A DNA stretch of 64,000 bases from an uncultured Eubacteriales bacterium (GTDB lineage Bacteria; Bacillota; Clostridia; Christensenellales; Aristaeellaceae): assembly GCA_900316415.1 (NCBI GenBank), contig ONCV01000002.1:1-64000 (forward strand). Direction: 5' to 3'. Position 1 is the stretch's first letter. Every line of letters begins with the position of its first letter. The notes below the pieces were generated by a model, which was not told the origin of the DNA, ran no database searches, and saw only the letters and a program-made list of their open reading frames with translations. Positions 1-15,477 of this stretch are shown here, in pieces. Made by a program: the position numbers and the translations under genes.

Positions 1-306
1 CAGAGCACCGCGGATGATGTGATAACGAACGCCGGGCAGATCCCGCACACGGCCGCCGCGGATCAGCACAACGCTATGCTCCTGCAGGTTGTGGCCGATT
101 CCGGGGATGTAGCAGGTACCTTCGATGGAGTTCGTCAGGCGGATTCTCGCGATCTTCCGCAGGGCGGAGTTAGGCTTCTTGGGGGTCTGAGTTTTCACGC
201 TCAGGCACACGCCGCGCTTCTGGGGGCAACCCTGCAGAATCGGCGCGGTGGACTTTTTCGTCGCCCGTTCACGTCCCTTGCGGACAAGCTGATTAATTGT
301 GGGCAT
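1..306 (-). CDS. rpsL: 30S ribosomal protein S12 (partial, 3' end off window)
   Basis: First 102 residues of ribosomal protein S12, the decoding-centre protein of the 30S subunit. The start ATG at 304-306 follows a GGAGG sequence, and the N-terminus [11 protein letters not shown] is the family hallmark. The loop TPKKPNS with Lys43 is intact. The second streptomycin-critical loop reads [13 protein letters not shown], so codon 88 (43-45) is CGG (Arg) where most bacteria have Lys. It lies 112 bp downstream of the L7Ae-like gene on the same strand, as in the Firmicutes str operon; rpsG, fusA and tuf would be expected beyond the left edge. Identification is certain; only the C-terminus is missing. 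Confidence 0.98.
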   Translation of the reverse strand, partial: MPTINQLVRKGRERATKKSTAPILQGCPQKRGVCLSVKTQTPKKPNSALRKIARIRLTNSIEGTCYIPGIGHNLQEHSVVLIRGGRVRDLPGVRYHIIRGAL

Positions 307-418
307 TTGCGCACCTCCTGAAAAATATCCCTAAGATCCTGCAACCCTCAGGATCCATAAGGCAGTCTGAACGCGCCTTTCGGCGCCGGCCCCCCCGCGG
401 GAGCCCTGAAACGGAACC

Positions 419-661
419 TTACCGGAGCACCGCGGCGGCCGCGGCGGGCACATCCACGCCGCATACCGAGCCCAGCTCCTTCATCGTCTCCACCCGGATG
501 CAGGGAACGCCGGCGTCCTCCGCCGCGCGAATCACCTGCTGAAAGATGAATGTGTCCGCATCGTTGGCCACGTAGGCCCGCGCCGCCTTCCCGGCCTTCA
601 GGGCACGGGTCACCTGCTTCGTCCCGACCACCCGCCGGGCGGCCGAACGCAACATTTCCAT
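419..661 (-). CDS. ybxF: L7Ae-family K-turn RNA-binding ribosomal protein (YbxF-like)
   Basis: Eighty-residue L7Ae/L30e/S12e-superfamily protein of the short bacterial YbxF type that binds kink-turn RNA. The central block ALKAGKAARAYVANDAD and the hydrophobic segment near DAGVPCI fit this fold. The start chosen is the ATG at 659-661, preceded by AAAGGAGG about 10 nt upstream; an in-frame upstream extension exists but lacks a ribosome binding site. The gene sits immediately before rpsL as in Bacillus and clostridia. It has its own strong promoter at 743-771 because a glycogen synthase gene separates it from rpoC. The family is known to bind K-turns; its exact ribosomal role is not settled. Confidence 0.9.
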   Translation of the reverse strand: MEMLRSAARRVVGTKQVTRALKAGKAARAYVANDADTFIFQQVIRAAEDAGVPCIRVETMKELGSVCGVDVPAAAAAVLR

Positions 662-742
662 AGGGCACGAGCCTCCTTTCATCCTTCGAAAAGCGCGTCT
701 CAAAAAGGGCGCACCCCTCCCGGAGCATGCGACAACTTCGTT

Positions 743-771
743 ATGATAACACCGGACCCCTGTCTTGTCAA
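743..771 (-). promoter_or_regulatory. Sigma-A promoter for L7Ae-like/rpsL
   Basis: On the minus strand a perfect -35 TTGACA (766-771) is separated by 17 bp from a -10 TATCAT (743-748), about 80 nt upstream of the L7Ae-like start. It lies just past the glgA terminator, so the translation genes are transcribed independently of rpoBC and glgA. Confidence 0.9.
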
Positions 772-804
772 CGGTTTGCGAAAAAAAAGAAGGGATCCGG
801 CGGC

Positions 805-838
805 GAAAAAAGAACGGCTGCGTTCCGTGCAGCCGTTC
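805..838 (-). terminator. Rho-independent terminator after glgA
   Basis: Minus-strand stem GAACGGCTGC / GCAGCCGTTC (10 bp, 7-nt loop; 812-838) is followed directly by a run of six T (805-811), seven bases past the glgA stop codon. Confidence 0.93.
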
Positions 839-844
839 GGGTTT

Positions 845-2674
845 TTATTCCGGTTGTCTCCCCAGCAGCTGGCGCATCTCCGCGCCCTTGGAAAGGTTTC
901 CCTTCACCCGCAGCAGGCCGCTGAGATACAGCTGGTCGAAGGTCGTCTCGCCCCGGGCCATGGCCATCAGGTGCTCGAAGCTGACGGAGATGAAGGCATC
1001 CGCGTCATGGAAGGTGAAGGGCTCGATCTGGAAGGAGGTCTGATCCCCCTCCCGGTCAAACCGCAGGAAGAAGAACCCGTCGGTCTGGGTGGTCATGTGC
1101 ACCTGGATCACCCGGTGATAGGGATCCGGGAAGCGCTCCATGTTCCGCTTCCGGTTGTCCTTCTCCAGCTGGAGGTAGGCGTCCTTCAGCTGCAGGTAGG
1201 CATCCCGGTAGGGAATCTGCTCCACGTCCGTTCCCACGGCGATCCGGCCGTACATCCGCTGATAGCGCTGCGCGCTCCGGTCCCAGGAGAAATCCTTCTC
1301 CATGTCCCGCCGCCGCAGCAGGCGGAAGGTTTCCCCGTCGCAGAAATAGACCCGCAGCGCGCTCATGATGCTCATCATCAGACTGTCGCTGGAATACTCC
1401 GGGAAGGAGAATCCGTCCCCCACCCCGTCGAAGCTGCTGTAGGCCCGGACGGAATCCTTCAGGCCGCCGGTTTCATGCACGATGGGCACCGTGCCGTAGC
1501 GCATGGCCATCATCTGGCTCAGGCCGCAGGGCTCGAACCGGGAGGGCATCAGATAGAAATCTGATCCCGCGAACACCCTGGCCGCCATGTCCTCGGTATA
1601 GTCGCTGGAGAACCCGAACTGGCCGGGCCACTGGGTTTTGCACCAGTTGAAGTGATCGATGTAGCCGGGATCCCCCTGGCCGAAGATGATGATCTGACAG
1701 CCCAGGTCCATCAGCCGGGGCAGCAGCTCCCGGATCAGCTCCACGCCCTTCTGCTCCACGAGCCGCGCCACCAGGCAGAACAGGGGGAAGTGCGGCTCCT
1801 TCTCCAGCCCGAAGGCTTCCTGCAGCGCCGCCTTGCAGACGGCCTTGCCCTCCATGTGATCCGCGTCAAAATGCGCGGGCAGCCGGGGGTCCAGCCGGGG
1901 ATCGTAATGATCCATGTCGATTCCGTTCAGAATGCCCTGCAGCTTGTTGTCCACCATGCGGGCCACGCCCTCCAGGCCCATGCCGTACCGGTGATGGTGC
2001 AGTTCCCTGGCATAGGTGGGCGATACGGTGCTGACCGCGTCCGCCATCATCATGGCGCCCTTCATCAGGTTCACGTCGTGCCGGCCCTCGTATTCGAAGC
2101 CCAGGCCGCCGTTGTACCATCCCTCCGGCAGCGCGAAGGTGGTCTGCAGCTCCCAGGCGCTGAACTGGCCCTGATAGGCGATGTTGTGGATGGTAAAGAC
2201 GCTCCGGATGTTCTTCAGCTCCGGCCGGGTGACCTGGTCGTTCTTCAGGTACACGACGGCCAGCGCCGTCTCCCAGTCGTTGCAGTGCAGGATCTGCGGC
2301 ATGGGCCCCAGATCCGGCAGCAGGTCGATCACCGCCCGGCTGAACATGGCGAAGCGCAGCTTGTCGTCGTCGTATCCGTAGAGCCGGGGCCGGTCGAAGA
2401 AGGGATCGTATTTCACGAACCAGACCGGCACGCCGCCCCGGTCGCCCCGGTACAGCTCGCACTCATACTCCCGGTCTCCCAGCCGGACGGTGACGTCCTG
2501 CATGAATTCGATCTCCGCCTGATACCGCTGCCAGACGCACTGGTACAGGGGGGTGATGATCGCCGGGTCATCCCCGGCCTTCTTCAGCGCGGGCGGCAGG
2601 GAAAAGGCCACATCCGCCAGCCCTCCGCTTTTGCTGAAGGGCGCGCACTCGCTGGTCGCAAACAGAATCCGCAT
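845..2674 (-). CDS. glgA: Glycogen synthase with C-terminal SCP2-like domain
   Basis: GT5 ADP-glucose-dependent glycogen synthase, 609 residues; ordinary bacterial GlgA is about 480. The KSGGL nucleotide-sugar motif (residues 15-19) and the C-terminal FEPCGL and ETGGL motifs are present, and the GT-B catalytic part ends near residue 485. A linker with an internal repeat (DAYLQLKDAYLQLEKDN) follows, then about 100 residues ending SGLLRVKGNLSKGAEMRQLL. That end matches the SCP2 sterol-carrier fold pattern (hydrophobic strand, G-K-L-K-V-x-G-D/N-L, helix), a family call made by eye. The start ATG has GGAGG 7 nt upstream. The gene sits between rpoC and the L7Ae-like gene, flanked by terminators on both sides, and no clear promoter of its own is visible. 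Glycogen synthase identity is firm; the extra domain is a strong suspicion. Confidence 0.93.
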   Translation of the reverse strand: MRILFATSECAPFSKSGGLADVAFSLPPALKKAGDDPAIITPLYQCVWQRYQAEIEFMQDVTVRLGDREYECELYRGDRGGVPVWFVKYDPFFDRPRLYGYDDDKLRFAMFSRAVIDLLPDLGPMPQILHCNDWETALAVVYLKNDQVTRPELKNIRSVFTIHNIAYQGQFSAWELQTTFALPEGWYNGGLGFEYEGRHDVNLMKGAMMMADAVSTVSPTYARELHHHRYGMGLEGVARMVDNKLQGILNGIDMDHYDPRLDPRLPAHFDADHMEGKAVCKAALQEAFGLEKEPHFPLFCLVARLVEQKGVELIRELLPRLMDLGCQIIIFGQGDPGYIDHFNWCKTQWPGQFGFSSDYTEDMAARVFAGSDFYLMPSRFEPCGLSQMMAMRYGTVPIVHETGGLKDSVRAYSSFDGVGDGFSFPEYSSDSLMMSIMSALRVYFCDGETFRLLRRRDMEKDFSWDRSAQRYQRMYGRIAVGTDVEQIPYRDAYLQLKDAYLQLEKDNRKRNMERFPDPYHRVIQVHMTTQTDGFFFLRFDREGDQTSFQIEPFTFHDADAFISVSFEHLMAMARGETTFDQLYLSGLLRVKGNLSKGAEMRQLLGRQPE

Positions 2675-2723
2675 GGGATTACCTCCGTTCTCCGGCCGAT
2701 TTCGGCCGGGTCATCCGCCGGGG

Positions 2724-2755
2724 AAAAAAGGGGCTCCCGGGGTCTCCGGGAGCCC
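2724..2755 (-). terminator. Rho-independent terminator after rpoC
   Basis: Stem GGGCTCCCGG / CCGGGAGCCC (2731-2755) followed on the minus strand by CTTTTTT (2724-2730). A second short GC hairpin (2761-2780) precedes it. It separates rpoC from glgA. Confidence 0.88.
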
Positions 2756-2818
2756 ATGAACCGGCCCTTCCGCGGGCCGGAATCATGTCTTGCGGGCGTT
2801 CCGCCGAACCGCTCCGGA

Positions 2819-6388
<3,570 letters not shown>

Positions 6389-6484
6389 AAGGCTACACGC
6401 TCCCTTCAATATCTCAGGCCCCGCCTTCCTGTTCCCGGACAGGCGGGAGGGAAAAAATCCGAATCATGACCGGAACTCCGCCGC

Positions 6485-6515
6485 GCCGGCGGGCCGCCTC
6501 AGGCGGCCGGCCGGC
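6485..6515 (-). other. rpoB-rpoC intercistronic hairpin
   Basis: A 14-bp GC stem with a single mismatch and a 3-nt loop lies in the 141-bp gap after the rpoB stop. No T-tract follows on the minus strand, so it is more likely a processing, pausing or stability element than a terminator. Confidence 0.6.
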
Positions 6516-6529
6516 ACGGATCGGCGGCA

Positions 6530-10444
<3,915 letters not shown>

Positions 10445-10637
10445 GAAGCAAATCACCCCTTATTTCTGTACGACCAGTGTGCGGCTGATGCTGGGTCATT
10501 CCTCCGGCCGATGCGGTCAGGATCCTCCGGAAGCATTCCCGTTCCATTTTTGTCCTTGCTTTTTCCACCGATCCTGTGTAAAATAGCGAGGCGCAAAAAT
10601 GCGTTTCAGCATCGAAACGATACTGATGCAATCATAA

Positions 10638-10666
10638 ATTTTATCATGGGAGGCCGCGGTTGTCAA
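10638..10666 (-). promoter_or_regulatory. Sigma-A promoter for rpoBC
   Basis: Minus-strand -35 TTGACA (10661-10666), 17-bp spacer, -10 TAAAAT (10638-10643). The leader from here to the rpoB start (about 190 nt) contains no gene that could be supported. Together with this promoter it fills the 307-bp gap between rpoB and the divergent gene. Confidence 0.88.
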
Positions 10667-10751
10667 CAAAAATCAGTCCAAAACTGAAATTTTCCCGGTC
10701 TTTCCCAAAAGCGCCGGAAGCTTTCCCGGATCACAGAAAGGAACTGGATTC

Positions 10752-11771
10752 TTGAAAAAGCGCATTCTCGGTCTTCTGCTCTGTCTTCTCCTGCTTCCCT
10801 CCCTCTCCCGGGGCGGGGAGGCCGATCCCCTCTCTGAAGTGAACAGCTTTGTGGATACGGTGGTCCGGAACGCGGTGCACGCGGCGCAGGTCGCTCGGGA
10901 GGAATCCGCGGAGCCGCCCCGCGTCATCGATCATATCAACCATCCGGAGCTCTGGCCGGATTTCGCCTTCGATCCCGGCGCGGAGCTGCTGGAGATCTGG
11001 TTTCCCTCCATCCGCGATCAGGACGCGGCGATTCTTCTGTATCAGGATCAGGTCTGGATGCTGGACTGCGGCGACGAGCGCGCGCGGAATGAATCCGTTC
11101 CCCTGCTGAAATATCTGAACATCTCCCGGATCGACCGGCTGATCAATACCCATCCCCATCACGATCATCTGAACGGGCTGTACGCCATCGACGCGGAGAT
11201 TCCCGTTTCCGAGCTGATGATCTGCTTTCCGGAGGATGCCACCCAACATATGACCGCGGCCATGGAATACTGCAAGGGCAGCGGCATCCGCGTCACCCCC
11301 TTCGGGGACGAGGCGGTGCTTCCCATGGGCGACGGGTTTGTGACGATGACGGCGTGGCTGAAGGTAGCCGGGGAGGAAAGCGTCAACGACCGCAGCGCCC
11401 AGTTCATGCTCAGTTACGGCCTGTGCGACATGCTCTTCATGGCGGACATGGAGCTGCGGGGCCAGGCCCAGCTGTTCGAAGCCCTGCCGGCGGAGTCCCT
11501 GGCGGCGGACATTCTCCGCTATCCCCATCACGGGAAGAAATACATGAATGACGCGCTGTATTCCGCCATCGATCCGCAGCTGGTCATCGTGACCAACTCT
11601 CCCCGGATCTCCGAGATCTGGGAATCCACCCATTTCCTGGACAACAAGCACGCGAACGTGGCCTATACCCATCGCGGCAATGATCTGATTCACCTGACCA
11701 CCGACGGCCGGCACTGGCTGTGCGAGGAAGAAACGCCGGATCTGTCCCCCTGGCAGGTCCGGTATCCCTGA
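10752..11771 (+). CDS. Secreted metallo-beta-lactamase-fold hydrolase (ComEC-tail-like)
   Basis: 339-residue protein with a signal peptide (KKRILGLLLCLLLLPSLSRGG) and a metallo-beta-lactamase domain. The metal motif THPHHDH (residues 133-139, HxHxDH) follows the strand VWMLDCGDE. Later metal-site candidates are MADMEL and YPHHGKK. The arrangement resembles the hydrolase domain at the C-terminus of ComEC/Rec2 and free-standing secreted relatives, whose substrates may be nucleic acid or phosphodiesters. The start is TTG at 10752 with AGAAAGGA 8 nt upstream. It is divergent from rpoB and no good promoter is visible. Fold assignment is firm; the substrate is unknown. Confidence 0.85.
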   Translation: MKKRILGLLLCLLLLPSLSRGGEADPLSEVNSFVDTVVRNAVHAAQVAREESAEPPRVIDHINHPELWPDFAFDPGAELLEIWFPSIRDQDAAILLYQDQVWMLDCGDERARNESVPLLKYLNISRIDRLINTHPHHDHLNGLYAIDAEIPVSELMICFPEDATQHMTAAMEYCKGSGIRVTPFGDEAVLPMGDGFVTMTAWLKVAGEESVNDRSAQFMLSYGLCDMLFMADMELRGQAQLFEALPAESLAADILRYPHHGKKYMNDALYSAIDPQLVIVTNSPRISEIWESTHFLDNKHANVAYTHRGNDLIHLTTDGRHWLCEEETPDLSPWQVRYP

Positions 11772-11804
11772 CCGCATCCGGCCCGCGTCGGGACCGGAAG
11801 GATG

Positions 11805-11834
11805 TTGATTCTTCCGCTCCTCCCGGGGTATAAT
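11805..11834 (+). promoter_or_regulatory. Promoter for membrane-protein pair
   Basis: -35 TTGATT (11805-11810), 18-bp spacer, perfect -10 TATAAT (11829-11834), 50 nt upstream of the 11884 start. Confidence 0.82.
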
Positions 11835-11883
11835 ATCCCTATTCCCCCCGGGCGGATTCATCCGGGGGAACAGGAGGGTTGGC

Positions 11884-12558
11884 ATGTCAGTTCAGCCGGA
11901 AGAATCGGGAAAAAAACGGGAATCCATCTATCTGAGCGAGCGCTTTATGGCGTTTTCCTGCGCCGTGGCGGCGGCGGCCGGCCTCGCGTCCCTGTATTTC
12001 AGCGTCGCCGCGCAGGATTCCTTCGTGGTGTTCGAGGTGCTGGCCAAGCTGGTGACCTCCGTTTCCATGTATCTGGCGTTCCGCTATTATAAATGGGACG
12101 TGGCCAAGGGGCTGACGGGCGGGGTGCTGTTCTGCCTGATGTATCAGGAGGCGCATCTGGTGCTGGCCCGCCTCTGGAGCGAGCAGGACTTTGACACCTA
12201 TCTGGTGGCCGGCGTGCAGGGCAGTCTGTATCTGGCCGCCGCGGGCATGGCCTTCCTGATGACGGTGGTCATCACCGTCAATCATTTCTTCATCAGCTAT
12301 TCCTCCCGCGGGAATCCGAAGAACGTGATCCTCGGCCGCATCGCCGTGCTCGTGAAGCTGGCGGTCTATCTGCTGCTCTTCGCGTGCAACAGCACCCTGG
12401 GGTTCTCCCCCGCCGTGCTGTGGCGGAACGGCGTGCAGTACCTGACGGATTTCGCCCTGCTCCTGCTGCTGGCCAGCGTGGAGGCGCAGTTTGATTCCTT
12501 CAATGTGATCCGCCGGGAGCTGCTGCAGCAGAAGCGGGAAAGGAGGACGGGCAAATGA
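11884..12558 (+). CDS. Polytopic membrane protein of unknown function
   Basis: 224 residues with about six hydrophobic segments (near residues 22-43, 48-68, 78-95, 105-135, 150-170 and 178-198) and a charged C-terminus (RRELLQQKRERR). The start ATG follows a GGAGG (ggaacaggagggttggc). No family was recognised. It overlaps the next gene by 4 bp (ATGA), so the two products are translationally coupled and may act together in the membrane. Confidence 0.8.
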   Translation: MSVQPEESGKKRESIYLSERFMAFSCAVAAAAGLASLYFSVAAQDSFVVFEVLAKLVTSVSMYLAFRYYKWDVAKGLTGGVLFCLMYQEAHLVLARLWSEQDFDTYLVAGVQGSLYLAAAGMAFLMTVVITVNHFFISYSSRGNPKNVILGRIAVLVKLAVYLLLFACNSTLGFSPAVLWRNGVQYLTDFALLLLLASVEAQFDSFNVIRRELLQQKRERRTGK

Positions 12559-13529
12559 GCCTCCGCGAACGTCTGACCGGCATCTGGCTGATGGCGATGG
12601 CCCTGCTGTCCCTGCTGGCCTATACCGTCTATTACGTCGCCCAGATGTGGCTGAGCCTTCTGCAGGCAACCTATCTGACGCTGGCGATCCTGCAGTGCGC
12701 GGCGCTGATCATCTATCTCTGGGGGCCGGAAAAGCTGAAGTCCCGGCTGATGCGGCTTGTGTACCGGGTGCTGTACGCCTCCTCCTTCCTGGTGATTCCG
12801 GCGTTTGCCTTCATCTTCATGGGGCTCATCTCCCAGTATCATGTCCGGATTCCCGACAGCATCGATGCCTCCTCCCTGCCGGCGGCACAGATCCTTCCGG
12901 GGGAGGGCACGACGGTCTACCGCACCGACACCGTCTATGTCATCTTCCCGGAGTATTCCGACGTCGCCCTGGTCTGCCAGCACCGGCCCTCCGGGGCGGA
13001 TGAATCCATCACCTGGTGCAGCGGGGCCGCGTTCCAGCACAGCATCGCCCTGGGCTTCACCCATGAGAACGTGGACGGCGATCACGCGGTGAGCGGCGCG
13101 TTCTACGAAAGCCCGTACAACAAGGACAGCTTCGCGGCCTTTGCCTTCGCGGACGGGCGGTATTCCTTCGCCTTCGACCATCCCTCCGAAGCCATCCGGG
13201 AGGCCGCGGCCGCGGGCGGAAGCGGCTTCATGCAGTTCGGGCTGATCCGGGACGGGGAAACCGTCATGAACATCAGCCGCCCCCGGGCCCGGTGCTACCG
13301 AACCCTGGCGGAGCTGAACGGAAACCTCTGCATCATCGATTCCATCAACATGCTGCATTTCGAGGATTTCATGGCGGAGCTTCACCGCCTCGGCGTCACC
13401 AACGCCCTGTACATGGACATGGGCGCCGGCTGGAACTATTCCTGGTTCCGGAACGCGCAGGAGCGCGTCATTACGCTCTTCGGGCTGCCGGTTCCCTGGT
13501 CCCACAACTGGGTCGTATTCCGGAAATGA
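12555..13529 (+). CDS. Membrane-anchored protein with NAGPA-like (phosphodiester glycosidase-type) domain
   Basis: 324 residues with three N-terminal hydrophobic segments (about 10-30, 36-56 and 72-95), then an extracytoplasmic domain of about 220 residues. The C-terminal stretch LHRLGVTNALYMDMGAGWNY recalls the 'LG...ALNLDGG' core of NAGPA/phosphodiester glycosidase-fold proteins. The similarity is weak and the final Gly-Gly is replaced, so the call is tentative. The start ATG overlaps the upstream stop. The gene ends just before a strong palindromic hairpin. It may handle cell-surface glycans together with the upstream membrane protein. Confidence 0.65.
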   Translation: MSLRERLTGIWLMAMALLSLLAYTVYYVAQMWLSLLQATYLTLAILQCAALIIYLWGPEKLKSRLMRLVYRVLYASSFLVIPAFAFIFMGLISQYHVRIPDSIDASSLPAAQILPGEGTTVYRTDTVYVIFPEYSDVALVCQHRPSGADESITWCSGAAFQHSIALGFTHENVDGDHAVSGAFYESPYNKDSFAAFAFADGRYSFAFDHPSEAIREAAAAGGSGFMQFGLIRDGETVMNISRPRARCYRTLAELNGNLCIIDSINMLHFEDFMAELHRLGVTNALYMDMGAGWNYSWFRNAQERVITLFGLPVPWSHNWVVFRK

Positions 13530-13561
13530 AGCGGGCCGGGGATTCTCTCCCCGGCCCGCTT
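13529..13561. terminator. Convergent hairpin between 12555 gene and GH36 gene
   Basis: Perfect 14-bp stem AAGCGGGCCGGGGA / TCCCCGGCCCGCTT with a 5-nt loop, placed between two convergent genes. It has no good T-tract on either strand, so termination activity is probable but not assured. Confidence 0.6.
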
Positions 13562-13587
13562 CATGCCGCTCTTTCGGGCCGCGGGGA

Positions 13588-15456
13588 TCAGGTTTCCCGC
13601 GGCTCTTCCTTTTCCCGGCGCAGCCAGAGAACCGCGCCGCGCAGTTCCCCGTCCAGCGGGGAGCCGAAGCGCTTCACCACCCGGCAGCCTTCCGTCCACC
13701 GCTCCGTCGGCGGATTCGCGCCGCCCGCATAGGTATGGACGATCAGCAGCGCCTCGCTGCCGAGAACCCGCCGGACGATCTGATATCCCTCCGGCCGGGA
13801 ATAATCCCGCACCGTGCATTCGATCGTATCGGTGAAGCCGTCCCGGATGATATGCCGGACCTGCGCGTACAGCCGCACCGCTTCCAGCGCCTGCTGCCAC
13901 CGCTCCGGCGCCAGGTCCGCCGCGTCCCCGGAGAGGCAGAGGCGGCCCAGGAACGCGGCGGTGAGCACAAAGTTGATCCGGTGCTCGTCCGCGTCCGCCC
14001 GGAGCACCGCCCAGATCTGGGACTGCTCCGGTCGGATCAGCCGGTGCAGGTTCGCCGCGATCAGGGGAATGGACAGCGCCTCATGGGCGTCCGAGAAGCT
14101 GGCCTGGGAAACCAGCTCCATCATGGAGGGCTCCAGCCGGTGTCCGCCGGAGGAGCAGTTCTCGATCACCAGCTCCGGAAGTTCCTCCGCGATATGGCGG
14201 AAATAATCCTGCGAGGCGCACACCGCCTGCCGGAGGCCCTCGCCGGGGCTTTCCGCGCCGTCCGTCCCGACGCCGATGCACTCGTTGTAATCCACCTTCA
14301 GATAGCCGAAGCCGTTCTCCCGCAGCAGGCGGATCATCTTCCGGTCCAGGAAATCCCGGTTCTCCCTTTTGCGCATATCCCGGAAGCGGCGGGCGCCGAC
14401 GCTGACCGGGAAGCCGTCCCGGGACAGGAGCAGGTCCGTGTCCTGATAGGCATGGGCTTCGCTTCCCACGTTCTCCATCTCAAACCAGATGCCCGGGATC
14501 AGCCCGTGGGAGCGGATCAGATCCGCCGCCGCGCCGATGTTCCCCTCCGGAAAGAGCTCCCGGCTGGGGTTCCAGTCCCCCGCCGCGTTGAACCAGTTGT
14601 CATATTCCGGCGACTTGTACCATCCGGCGTCGATGACCAGATACCGGACTCCCGTGCCCTCCAGCCGGGAGGCGATCCGCTCCAGGTTCTCCAGCGTGGG
14701 ATTCCCCCAGGTGGTGCACCACTCATTGAAGATGACCGGCATGTCCTGATCCGCCGGCGCAATCCGGGGCCGCTGGGCCTTCACCAGCCTGTCGCAGACC
14801 TCCTGCAGGCTCGATCCCTCCGCCACCGCCGCCCACGGCGACTCGAAGGATTCGCCCGGCCGAATCTCCTTCCACCAGGAGCCGTAGTCCCGGTCGGCCA
14901 GCCCCGCCTGAACGGAGATCTCCGGCCGGTTCCGGAAGACCTCGATCTGCCAGCTGGAGGCGCAGTACAGCTGCAGGCCCACGAAATGCCCGGCCTCGCT
15001 GTCCTCCAGCACCAGGAAGGGGAACCATCCGCGCACCGGCATGGAGCCCAGCTGGCCGAACCGGGTCACCCGATATCCGTGATTGGACCAGGAGGGTTCC
15101 ATGTTCAGGTCCGTCAGGTCCTGGGAGAGCAGCTTTCCTTCCGCGCTCCACCAGGAGGTCGCCCGGTGGATCCGGTCCGCCTTCAGCCCGCGGATGGCCA
15201 CGCTGGAAAGCAGCTCCAGCACCGCGGTCTCCTCCGTCGGGTTCTCCAGAACCGTCCGGCAGAAGGTGACGCCCTGCCGCGCTTCATGATGGACCTTCAG
15301 CAGATGCCCCTTTCTTCCCCGGAAAACGGTCAGGCCCTCCTCCTCCGAAAGAAGCTCCATCTCCCGGACGGACTCGCCGGAGGACAGGGTGATTCCGTTC
15401 CCGAAGCCGTCGCTGTAGCGGTCGCCGCGAAGCCGCCATTCCGCATAGTATTCCAT
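13588..15456 (-). CDS. GH36 alpha-galactosidase
   Basis: 622-residue GH36 enzyme: an N-terminal beta-supersandwich domain (about 1-230) and a TIM barrel (about 235-560). The nucleophile motif YLKVDYNEC gives Asp389. The acid/base loop reads CSSGGHRLEP, putting Glu442 where classic GH36 enzymes have Asp (CSGGGGRFD); FSDAHE (Asp456) follows. There is no signal peptide, so it probably acts in the cytoplasm on imported alpha-galactosides. The start ATG has AAGGAG about 8 nt upstream. The zinc-ribbon membrane gene lies 21 bp upstream, and the genes at 15478 and 16165 probably form one transcript with it. Family is firm; the precise substrate is not known. Confidence 0.9.
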   Translation of the reverse strand: MEYYAEWRLRGDRYSDGFGNGITLSSGESVREMELLSEEEGLTVFRGRKGHLLKVHHEARQGVTFCRTVLENPTEETAVLELLSSVAIRGLKADRIHRATSWWSAEGKLLSQDLTDLNMEPSWSNHGYRVTRFGQLGSMPVRGWFPFLVLEDSEAGHFVGLQLYCASSWQIEVFRNRPEISVQAGLADRDYGSWWKEIRPGESFESPWAAVAEGSSLQEVCDRLVKAQRPRIAPADQDMPVIFNEWCTTWGNPTLENLERIASRLEGTGVRYLVIDAGWYKSPEYDNWFNAAGDWNPSRELFPEGNIGAAADLIRSHGLIPGIWFEMENVGSEAHAYQDTDLLLSRDGFPVSVGARRFRDMRKRENRDFLDRKMIRLLRENGFGYLKVDYNECIGVGTDGAESPGEGLRQAVCASQDYFRHIAEELPELVIENCSSGGHRLEPSMMELVSQASFSDAHEALSIPLIAANLHRLIRPEQSQIWAVLRADADEHRINFVLTAAFLGRLCLSGDAADLAPERWQQALEAVRLYAQVRHIIRDGFTDTIECTVRDYSRPEGYQIVRRVLGSEALLIVHTYAGGANPPTERWTEGCRVVKRFGSPLDGELRGAVLWLRREKEEPRET

Positions 15457-15477
15457 TCCGTTCTCCTTTCCTTGTCC

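Noticed and set aside
10445..10637. Riboswitch or ribosomal-protein leader in the rpoB 5' region
   Set aside because: No convincing conserved helix set or known leader motif could be recognised by eye; left as untranslated leader.
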